14,782 nt of DNA from CAZFLM01 sp964519955 (GTDB lineage Bacteria; Armatimonadota; Chthonomonadetes; Chthonomonadales; CAJBBX01), in contig CAZFLM010000117.1 in the NCBI GenBank assembly GCA_964519955.1, positions 1 through 14,782 on the forward strand, written 5' to 3'. The notes below the pieces were generated by a model that worked only from the letters and a program-made list of their open reading frames with translations, had not been told where the DNA came from and made no database searches. Position numbers and translations under genes: made by a program. The stretch's first letter is position 1. Every line of letters starts with the position of its first letter. Of this stretch, positions 7,129-13,308 are shown in pieces.

Positions 7129-7161
7129 GATGCGACCCGGGATGGATCACCGGAGGGTACC

Positions 7162-8205
7162 GTGCACGAGTTGATCTTTGAGCCGCTGCCGAGAGCGGAG
7201 GTCGTGAAGGCCGTCGAGCGTCGTGGCCCGCAGCGCGTGCCGCTGGTCATGCACAAGTGGTGGGGCGAGGGGCTCTGGGAGCAGTACGGCGAGCGGCTGC
7301 GCGAGTTCGACGGTATCCCGGACGACGCGATCCTGCTGATGATGTCGCCCTACGACCCGGGCACGATGGACCTCTCCTGGCGGCGGGAGCCGGAGACCGG
7401 CGTGCGCGCCCACGACGCCGGTGGGGTCATCCCGGACTGGAAGTACCTGGACGAGTTCATCGAGAAGCTGCCCGACCCGCACGCGCCGGGCCTCCTCGAC
7501 GGTCTGAAGCAGCAGGCGGAGGCGCTGCGCGCGCAGGATCGCTACATCCTCTTCGGCTGGTGGAGCCTGTTCTTCGAGCGCCCGTGGGGCCTGCGGGGCA
7601 TGGCGAACCTGATGATCGACTACTACGAGCAGCCGGGCGAGATCCACCGCCTGCACGACGCGCTCTGCGCCCTGTACGTAGCGCTCATCGAGCGGGCGGT
7701 CGAGGAACTGGCGCCGGACGGGTTCTGGACCAGCGACGACCTGGGCCACCAGACCCAGTGCATGATGCGCGCGCCCACGTTCCGAGAGTTCCTCAAGCCC
7801 TACTACGTTCGCGTCGGCGAGGCGTGCAGCAAGGGGAACATGCACTTCTGGCTGCATAGCTGCGGCAACAACACGGTCATCCTGGACGACCTCATCGACG
7901 CCGGCGTCGACGTCTTCCACCCGGTGCAGAAGCACACGATGGACGAGCAGGCCGTCGCCGCCCAGTACGGCGATCGGCTCACGTTCCTGGCCGGCTTCGA
8001 CGTGCAGCACATCCTGCAGGAGGGCTCGCCGGAGGACGTGCGCCGGGAGGTGCGCTACCTCATCGACACGTTCGACCGCCCGGATGGCGGCATGTGCCTG
8101 GCCGCCGGCAACGGCATCGTCTCCGGCACGCCGTTCGAGAACATCGCCGCGTTCCTCGACGAGGCCGTGCGCTACGGCGCGAAGCATCGAGGGATGGTGG
8201 GGTAG
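7162..8205 (+). CDS. UroD-like protein, second paralogue
   Basis: The 347-residue product is another UroD superfamily member, well diverged from the one at 1295-2536. It starts with GTG, supported by GGAGG 5 bases upstream. Seen: HFWLHSCGNN (228-237), matching HTCGS of the paralogue, then DDLIDAGVDVFHPVQ (242-256) and LAGFDVQHIL. In the paralogue the position of Phe279 is a cysteine, so here the third zinc ligand of the His-x-Cys...Cys pattern is missing. A methyltransferase role is therefore less certain, and it may be a different lyase or a non-zinc enzyme. It is not HemE. It is the last gene of the plus-strand metabolic run. The last 33 codons plus stop are repeated at 12406-12507. The next gene, a CHASE2 protein, has a very different character and base use. 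Confidence 0.87.
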   Translation: MHELIFEPLPRAEVVKAVERRGPQRVPLVMHKWWGEGLWEQYGERLREFDGIPDDAILLMMSPYDPGTMDLSWRREPETGVRAHDAGGVIPDWKYLDEFIEKLPDPHAPGLLDGLKQQAEALRAQDRYILFGWWSLFFERPWGLRGMANLMIDYYEQPGEIHRLHDALCALYVALIERAVEELAPDGFWTSDDLGHQTQCMMRAPTFREFLKPYYVRVGEACSKGNMHFWLHSCGNNTVILDDLIDAGVDVFHPVQKHTMDEQAVAAQYGDRLTFLAGFDVQHILQEGSPEDVRREVRYLIDTFDRPDGGMCLAAGNGIVSGTPFENIAAFLDEAVRYGAKHRGMVG

Positions 8206-8287
8206 GGGCGCGTCGGGCTGTTGAACGTTAGCTCGCACGTCGGCCGGCGAGCATCGGATCTTGTTTGGGCAGCCGGAGAGGGCCCGT

Positions 8288-8296
8288 GGAGGAGAG
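8288..8296 (+). promoter_or_regulatory. Ribosome binding site that decides the CHASE2 gene start
   Basis: GGAGGAGAG lies just before a TTG at 8299-8301. No comparable site precedes the TTG at 8221, the first start in the frame. Confidence 0.55.
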
Positions 8297-8298
8297 TC

Positions 8299-9690
8299 TT
8301 GACGCAGAAGCCGGAGGCAGACACGGTCGGAGCCAGCGCCAGGGAAGGGGGCAAGCCCCGTGCAGGTGGGCACCTGTTCGACGCCCTGAAGTCCGTAGCC
8401 CTTGGGCTGGCCGTAGGTGCAGCTCTGCTGCTGGTGCGCCTTCCGTTCGAGCACCACGCGAAGGTGGAAGGGTCGCGCCTATGGTGCTACCGCACGATTC
8501 AGCGGTGGCTGTCAGTCCTACCGACGAGCCGAGCGCTCTCCGTTGCGGTCGTGGACATATCCGGCGTGCGCGCTATCTCCGAGAAGGACGACCCACGCGT
8601 TGCGCCCGGGCTGCCGGTGACCGACCGTGCCGCCCTACTTGAGTACTGCCGCGTCGCGGCTGCAGGCGGAGCCAAGGCCATAGGGATCGACATAGACTTC
8701 TCCTACGAGAATGGTAGCCCGGTCTGGGCTGAGGATCCGGCCTGCTTTGAGAAGATCCTGGCGCTCGCTGACGGGCCGCGCAAGGTCCCGGTGTTTCTCG
8801 GCGTGTATCGATGCGCCGCCGAGACGCCCGACCGATGGCTCGGCAGCCGGAGGTACGCCAAGCTCGCGGCCGGCCTTCCGGTTGGCTCTCCCAGCTATCA
8901 GCAACTGGCGGCAGACGTGCGTGTGCCCGTCGGCGACGTGCTGCGGATGTTCACCTGGACACGCGTCGAGGGATCGGCGGCTCAGACCTCTCCGGAGCGC
9001 CTACCATCCCTGTCGGCATCCCTAGCAGCCGCGTCGCAGGCGCCCCATTACGAGTGGCCTGGAATCTGCCGCTGGATGGTCGAGCTTCGAAGAGAGGTCT
9101 CGCTCGACCGGGCGGTGGACACAGAGGGCTTCCTCGTCGACTATAGCCAACTGGCCGACATCCGGGCGACCGCCATCGTCGGCGACCGGGCACGAGAGGC
9201 CGCGGCTGCGGGCCGGTTCCGCAATAGGGCCGTGCTGCTGGGCGCCTTGCGCTCGGGCGATGACTCGTTCGGTGTTCCGGGGCATGGCGGGCGGCATGCG
9301 GGTGTTCTGCTGCACGCTTGTGCCACCCAATCCCTCCTGACCGCCCCGTTGTGGGAGTTCACTCCGCCTGGGCGCGCCGCCATGGACCTTGGGTTGGCGC
9401 TCGTAATGGTGGTCCTGGCCTGCGCGATCCGGTTCCGCAGGGCGCCGCAAGTGGGCAGCTCCGAGGGGCAGGGGAGTTCCTGGACTGCCTCCTTCGTGCT
9501 GGCCGGCTCGGCATTCGCTCTAGGCTTGATAATCGTACATGCGACTCGCGTGATGTGGGATGACTTCGTACTGGCGTTCGCCGGTCTAGTGCTTCACGTG
9601 CCCGCAGAGAAGGGCCTGCATGCCCTGTACCACTGGCTCAGGTGTTTGTGTCATCAGAAGGAGGCTGCCGCCGATGTGTCTGCGACGTAA
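8299..9690 (+). CDS. CHASE2-domain membrane sensor protein without output domain
   Basis: CHASE2 is an extracytoplasmic sensor domain usually joined to kinases, adenylate cyclases or diguanylate cyclases. Counting from the TTG at 8299 (463 residues): membrane segment 1 at about 31-48 (SVALGLAVGAALLLV); the CHASE2 core from about 80, with LSVAVVDISGVRAIS, a TDRAALLEYC helix and AKAIGIDIDFS; then FLVDYSQLADI, NRAVLLGALRSGDDSFGVP and GVLLHACATQSLL (about 335-347), all typical of the domain; and three membrane segments at about 360-377, 397-414 and 421-434. Only about 28 residues follow, with no catalytic domain. The signal must therefore pass to another protein, probably the two exported proteins encoded next. 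TTG 8299 is preferred for its ribosome binding site; the frame extends to 8221. The next gene overlaps its end by 17 bases. Codons such as ATA, CTA and AGG are more common here than in the upstream operon. Confidence 0.85.
   Translation: MTQKPEADTVGASAREGGKPRAGGHLFDALKSVALGLAVGAALLLVRLPFEHHAKVEGSRLWCYRTIQRWLSVLPTSRALSVAVVDISGVRAISEKDDPRVAPGLPVTDRAALLEYCRVAAAGGAKAIGIDIDFSYENGSPVWAEDPACFEKILALADGPRKVPVFLGVYRCAAETPDRWLGSRRYAKLAAGLPVGSPSYQQLAADVRVPVGDVLRMFTWTRVEGSAAQTSPERLPSLSASLAAASQAPHYEWPGICRWMVELRREVSLDRAVDTEGFLVDYSQLADIRATAIVGDRAREAAAAGRFRNRAVLLGALRSGDDSFGVPGHGGRHAGVLLHACATQSLLTAPLWEFTPPGRAAMDLGLALVMVVLACAIRFRRAPQVGSSEGQGSSWTASFVLAGSAFALGLIIVHATRVMWDDFVLAFAGLVLHVPAEKGLHALYHWLRCLCHQKEAAADVSAT
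9658..9664 (+). promoter_or_regulatory. Ribosome binding site that decides the DUF4384-like gene start
   Basis: AAGGAGG lies 9 bases before the ATG at 9674. The earlier ATG at 9620 in the same frame lacks a site and would put 18 residues ahead of the signal peptide. Confidence 0.7.
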
Positions 9691-10675
9691 TGCTGCTCCC
9701 GCAAGCCTGATCATGTGCCTTGCTGCCGTGACGCAGGTCGTCCGCGCAGACACGGCGCGCCCCTTCGCCGGATGGATCACGGCGGTCAAGGGGGCCGCCT
9801 ACATCCAGCTTCGGCCCGCGACGGATGCAAAGCCGATCACGCTCACCGCATCGGCGGCCAGGTACAGGAGGCTGTATGACGGCGACCAGCTCAAGGCCGG
9901 CGCCGACGCGCAGATCGAGATGCTCCTGTGCGGCCAGACCGCCAAACTGGCCGACCTCGAGGCGCGGGATGGCTGGCGTGTCGTCAAGGTCGTGAGCCCG
10001 ACCCGCTCTGCCGCTCAGGACGTGCTGGACAGGTTCACACGCATCGGCGGGAAGCAGCGCGGCTCCGACGACCTACTCGAGTGGGCCTGGTACGCGCTCG
10101 CCTTGGAGAACCTTCGGAACGAGGCGGCAGGCAGCACGGTCCGGATTCGGCTAAGGCTCGTTGGTCTGCCCACGGGCGGCCGCGATACGCGACGCACGAT
10201 CGTGGCGGTAAATGCCGGCGCCCCCGCGCCCGGCGCTGTTCCAACCGTGGCCAAGGGCGATCGCTACGAGGTGCAGGTTAGCAACGAGGGCGACGTGGAC
10301 GCGTACGTAGCGGTGCTGGAGGAGGACTTCTGGGGGCAGGTCGGCATCCGGCACCCAACCGGAAACGCGGAAGTCTCGAGCACGGCGACGATCCCGAAGC
10401 ACTCGGGCTGGATGGGCTTGACCACCATGGAGATCGGGGAGCCGCTGGGCGACGAGGTGATCATCGCCCTCGCGATGACCAAGCCGCTCGACGTGCGGTG
10501 CCTCGAGCGGATATCTGACGCTGAGCGCAAACCGGAATCCGCCAAGCGGGCATTTGAGCAGCGCCAAGACGAGTCGATGCTCGGCTACCTGCTGCGCGTC
10601 TCCGGGGGGAAAGGCGACACGCAAGGCTGTGACTGGAACACCAGCACGGTACGGGTCCGCGTGACCGAGTTGTAA
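9674..10675 (+). CDS. Exported FecR-like / DUF4384-like protein of the caspase cassette
   Basis: The 333-residue product has a signal peptide (basic MCLRR, hydrophobic core to about residue 23, likely cut after VRA at 25). Residues about 33-108 resemble the FecR-like beta fold seen in many exported proteins: a G-x-V-x-x-V-K-G-type strand (AGWITAVKGAAYIQ), then YDGDQLKAGADAQIEMLL and GQTAKL. Residues about 185-275 resemble DUF4384: GDRYEVQVSNEGDVDAYVAVLEED, then a GQVGIRHPTG turn. DUF4384 is commonly found next to or fused with caspase-like peptidases and protein kinases, which fits the following gene. No catalytic residues are evident; an adaptor or ligand-binding role in the periplasm or at the surface is inference. 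It overlaps the CHASE2 gene by 17 bases and precedes the caspase by 82 bases. Domain calls are by eye, with DUF4384 better supported than FecR. Confidence 0.72.
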   Translation: MCLRRNAAPASLIMCLAAVTQVVRADTARPFAGWITAVKGAAYIQLRPATDAKPITLTASAARYRRLYDGDQLKAGADAQIEMLLCGQTAKLADLEARDGWRVVKVVSPTRSAAQDVLDRFTRIGGKQRGSDDLLEWAWYALALENLRNEAAGSTVRIRLRLVGLPTGGRDTRRTIVAVNAGAPAPGAVPTVAKGDRYEVQVSNEGDVDAYVAVLEEDFWGQVGIRHPTGNAEVSSTATIPKHSGWMGLTTMEIGEPLGDEVIIALAMTKPLDVRCLERISDAERKPESAKRAFEQRQDESMLGYLLRVSGGKGDTQGCDWNTSTVRVRVTEL

Positions 10676-10757
10676 TCTGCCGTATCCCGGCATTGCCGAA
10701 TGTCAAGCTCCGGGGTGACCTTGCAGTCCCCTGGGTACTACAGCGAGGAGATCGCCG

Positions 10758-12092
10758 ATGACGCGTATATGGCCGTCTGTCCTGCTCGCGCTCTGCCTGT
10801 TCGTGCCTACCAGGCAGGCCGTGGCCCAGCAGCGCGTTGCCGTGGTTGTGGGAGTAGCCGGATACAGGAATGGGTACCGGCAACTGGACTGCGCCTCCGA
10901 TGACGCCATGTCGGTGGCAGGGGCGTTCCGGGCGCTCAAGTACGACGTGAAGGTCGTCGCTACTGCGGCGCGTGCCGGTTGGGTGCTGCGATCGGACGTG
11001 CTTAGGGCGCTCAACGAAGCCGCCGAGCAGTGCGGGCCCGAGGACACCTTCGCGTTCTACTTCGCGGGGCACGGCGAAAGCGACGGTACACACGGGTACC
11101 TGCTGTCGTCCGACAGCAAGCCGGGGTCGCTCACCGAGACAGCGGTTGCGGTCGACGGCTCTGGAGCCGAGACGATCGAGACCATCCTCAAGGGCTGCAA
11201 GGCCGCCAAGCGACTGGTGATCATTGACGCTTGTCGAGTGGAGGGTACGAGAGGCGCACCTGAGACGAAGCTGTCGCCGGCCTTCCAGGAGCGCCTATCC
11301 AAGACGATCAGCGAGTCGGGCAAGGACATCGGCGCCGAGACAGCGACCATCTGGGCTTGCGCGCTCGGCCAGGCTTCCATCGAGAACCTGGAGGCCAAGG
11401 CGGGCGTGTTCACTCAGGTGCTTGTGCAGGCCTTGGGTTCGCCAGATGCGGCCGCCGACGGTGAACTCACGACGGGCAGCGTCATCAAGTACGTCAGCAA
11501 GAACATGCCGGACTATGTGGCCGGGAAGCAGACGCCGGTTCTCGTTGGGAGCGACAAGCTGCCTATCGGCGAGGTGAGCAAAGCGCAGCCGAACGAAGGG
11601 AGCGGCGCCCAGGGCTCCGTCTACCTCGCGGGCACGAAGCCGGTCCGCTCCTCGCTCTCCCCGGTTGGCCCAAGGACCGTCTCGTTCCTGGCAAAGTTCT
11701 ACACCAACAGCCTTGGGCTCTGCGGCAACAGCGCGCGACGCTTCGCAGTCTACGACATTCCGCCTGGCTATACCCAGTTCAGGGCGACGGTCGGTGTCGA
11801 CGACGGCTATCGCGACAGCCAGAGGAACCCGCATACCGTGGTGTTCACGGCCACAGCGCGAGACGCAGAGGGCAAGGTCGTGGCCACCGTCTCCTCGCCG
11901 GGCAAGAAGGTCGGCCAACCCGGCTACGACCTGGCACTGCAACTAGGCGCGGCGGTCCAACTGGAACTGGCCGAGGTATCCTCGCCCTTCATGTCGCACA
12001 AGAACGCGTTCTGGGGTGACGCCCGATTCGGGAATGGCACGAGCGAAGGGGCCGGCCCCGCCAAGCGGGCACACGGGGCGCCCAAGAAGTGA
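10758..12092 (+). CDS. Exported caspase-family (C14) peptidase with NPCBM-like C-terminal domain
   Basis: The 444-residue product has a signal peptide (hydrophobic 5-17, likely cut after AVA at 23). Residues about 26-270 are a caspase/metacaspase-type peptidase: RVAVVVGVAGYRN at the first strand, FAFYFAGHGESDG with catalytic His105, and LVIIDACR with catalytic Cys159, so the dyad is intact. Later strands include ATIWACALGQ and GVFTQVLVQAL, the usual end of the p10-like part. After a Gly/Ser/Pro linker (about 275-305), residues about 306-425 resemble the NPCBM carbohydrate-binding domain: RFAVYDIPPGYTQFRATVGVDDG, then VVFTATARDAEGKVV, then an LELAEV strand and FWGDARF. The combination suggests a protease tethered to glycan outside the cytoplasm. 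ATG 10758 follows GAGGAG by 7 bases. Bacterial caspases cleave after basic or acidic residues depending on type; specificity is not readable here. The target, and whether it kills the cell, is unknown. Confidence 0.88.
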   Translation: MTRIWPSVLLALCLFVPTRQAVAQQRVAVVVGVAGYRNGYRQLDCASDDAMSVAGAFRALKYDVKVVATAARAGWVLRSDVLRALNEAAEQCGPEDTFAFYFAGHGESDGTHGYLLSSDSKPGSLTETAVAVDGSGAETIETILKGCKAAKRLVIIDACRVEGTRGAPETKLSPAFQERLSKTISESGKDIGAETATIWACALGQASIENLEAKAGVFTQVLVQALGSPDAAADGELTTGSVIKYVSKNMPDYVAGKQTPVLVGSDKLPIGEVSKAQPNEGSGAQGSVYLAGTKPVRSSLSPVGPRTVSFLAKFYTNSLGLCGNSARRFAVYDIPPGYTQFRATVGVDDGYRDSQRNPHTVVFTATARDAEGKVVATVSSPGKKVGQPGYDLALQLGAAVQLELAEVSSPFMSHKNAFWGDARFGNGTSEGAGPAKRAHGAPKK

Positions 12093-12405
12093 GGACCCCG
12101 GCGCCCGTCCAGTGCCACCCACAAGTAGGCCCGCCCAGCGTGAGCGGCGAACGAGCACACGGCCGTCGTGCACTAGATGGGTTCCGGCTACAGGGGGCGC
12201 CGGGAGCCCGCGGAGCCCGCGGAGCGCGGCCGTGTCGGCATCACGATCAAGCTGCGGTGTTCGGGCCAAGCCCAGTTTCTGGAAGTGCGGGCCGACGTTC
12301 CCTAGCAGATCGTCTCCACCGCACTCGACGTGCGTGCCCTGCACGATGGCAGATGGGCAGATCGCACCTGGCGGTAGCGAACGACTGAGCGGGAGTGCCG
12401 GAGGC
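12093..12405. other. Gene-poor stretch after the caspase, possible degraded coding sequence
   Basis: No intact gene is visible. A GC-rich run with the short repeat GAGCCCGCGGAGCCCGCGGA stands at about 12204-12223. From 12231 to 12377 one plus-strand frame reads like protein (RVGITIKLRCSGQAQFLEV, then after one TAG at 12303, QIVSTALDVRALHDGRWADR and a terminal TAG), which could be the end of a broken gene. It is not similar by eye to its neighbours. No terminator with a T-run is seen after the caspase. Confidence 0.35.
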
Positions 12406-12507
12406 GCCGGCAACGGCATCGTCTCCGGCACCCCGTTCGAGAACATCGCGGCGTTCCTCGACGAGGCCGTGCGCTACGGCGCGAAGCACCGGGGGATGGT
12501 GGGGTAG
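12406..12507 (+). pseudogene. Duplicate 3' end of the UroD-like gene (fragment)
   Basis: This 102-base stretch encodes the same 33 residues and TAG stop as 8104-8205, beginning AGNGIVSGTPFENIAAFLDE. Four bases differ (ACG/ACC, GCC/GCG, CAT/CAC, CGA/CGG), all at synonymous third positions. Similarity stops abruptly upstream of about 12404 and fades within about 12 bases after the stop. Without the first 314 codons it cannot make a UroD protein. The pure synonymous pattern says it derives from a working paralogue, rather than being a freely drifting copy. Together with 8104-8205 it forms direct repeats around the CHASE2/DUF4384/caspase cassette. Confidence 0.88.
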
Positions 12508-12530
12508 AGCGCGCGGGCCCGTAGTCCTGA

Positions 12531-12536
12531 TATACT
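12531..12536 (+). promoter_or_regulatory. Possible -10 element for the small gene
   Basis: TATACT, a near-consensus -10 hexamer in otherwise GC-rich sequence, 28 bases before the ATG at 12565. No clear -35 box is found at the right distance; the region there is GCGCGCGGG. Confidence 0.35.
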
Positions 12537-12564
12537 GCTTCTGTGCCCAATGAAGGAGGCAGAC

Positions 12565-12792
12565 ATGGACAGGGGCTACACGATGGCCGAGATGACCGAC
12601 GAGTTCGTCTCGGAATGGCTTCTGATAGTCGACCCCGAGTTCAGCGACGACGGGGAACTCCTCGGAGGCCGCGTGGCCTGCCACAGCAAGGACCGCGACG
12701 AGGTGTACCGGGCAAGTCTGTCCATCAAGGTACCAGTCGCTGCCTACCACTACACTGGTACGATGCCGGCCAATACCGCGATCGTGCTGTGA
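12565..12792 (+). CDS. Small conserved-looking protein of unknown function (75 residues)
   Basis: The 75-residue product starts MDRGYTMAEMTDEFVSEW and includes ADV-free central acidic sequence, a CHSKDRDEVYRASL segment and a C-terminal YHYTGTMPANTAIVL. From memory, short proteins with a 'SEW-x-L-I-x-DPE', 'HSKDRDEVYR' and 'YTG-x-x-P-x-x-TAIVL' pattern are widespread in Chloroflexota, Planctomycetota and Cyanobacteria, often just before a gene for a retropepsin-like protease; no such gene follows here. That partnership is recollection and not shown by this sequence. The ATG at 12565 has AAGGAGG 5 bases upstream and is preferred over the ATG at 12550. It has no signal peptide or membrane segment. 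It begins 57 bases after the UroD 3' fragment and may use the TATACT at 12531. Whether it belongs to the caspase cassette is unknown. Confidence 0.72.
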   Translation: MDRGYTMAEMTDEFVSEWLLIVDPEFSDDGELLGGRVACHSKDRDEVYRASLSIKVPVAAYHYTGTMPANTAIVL

Positions 12793-12853
12793 GCGATCGA
12801 TTCGATCCTCGCCCCCCGGAGGGTTGCGGTTCTGGCGGGCCGTGCTCGCGGTG

Positions 12854-13297
12854 ACGGCAGACCGCTCCCTCACGGTCGCGGCTCGGCACGCTGTACGCAG
12901 CGCTACCACCTTCCGAGCCAGGAGCGGGAGCGACGGGTCTGCTGTAACCGCGAGCCACCTCGCGCCCACGCGCTCCATGACTGTCGCGCCCCGGTACCAG
13001 GTGCGTTCCGCGACCAACGTTCCGAGCCAGGAGCGCGAGCAACTGGTCTGCTGTAACCGGCACCATCGACCTGGCATAGGACGCGCCCACGCGCTCCATG
13101 ACTGTCGCGCCTCGGTACCGTGTGCGTGGCGCGACCAACGCGCCGAGCCAGGAGCGTGAGCGACTGGTCTGCTGCAACCGGGGGGCGCCTGCACGTTGGC
13201 GGGCACGCGCTCCATCGCTGTCGCGCCTCGGTACCGTGTGCGTGGCGCGACCAACGTACCGAGCCAGGAGCGGGAGCGACGGGTCTGCTGTAACCGG
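12854..13297 (-). repeat. Diverged repeat array of about 115-bp units, same family as 2897-3249 but inverted
   Basis: Block A in minus orientation (plus-strand GAGCCAGGAGCG and onward to GGTCTGCTGTAACC) begins at 12915, 13024, 13145 and 13261, giving periods of 109, 121 and 116. Block B (GCGCTCCATGACTGTCGCGC) lies between them. An opposite-orientation block A copy (12854-12898) opens the array, making an inverted pair with the first minus copy. In the last unit CTCGGTAC (13227-13234) pairs with GTACCGAG (13256-13263). The units differ by several bases each, so this array is older than the one at 2.9 kb. It fills the space between two converging genes and ends 11 bases from the alpha-xylosidase stop. 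Confidence 0.88.
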
Positions 13298-13308
13298 CAA
13301 CCACCCAC

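Noticed and set aside
1295..8205. Haem biosynthesis (UroD as HemE, aminotransferase as HemL)
   Set aside because: Neither UroD-like protein shows the HemE N-terminal pattern, there are two of them in sugar operons, and no other haem gene is present.
8203..8301. UAG read-through fusing UroD-like and CHASE2 proteins
   Set aside because: The frames are in phase with no other stop between, and the same holds after the fragment at 12507, but the CHASE2 gene has its own ribosome binding site and no pyrrolysine or recoding signal is seen; likely chance.
10700..10903. Small plus-strand frame between the DUF4384-like and caspase genes
   Set aside because: It runs mainly inside the caspase gene in another frame, with no ribosome binding site or protein-like motifs.
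12854..13297. CRISPR array
   Set aside because: Units are about 109-121 bases and similar over most of their length, with no 24-40 base identical repeat and unique equal-sized spacers, and no cas gene is near.
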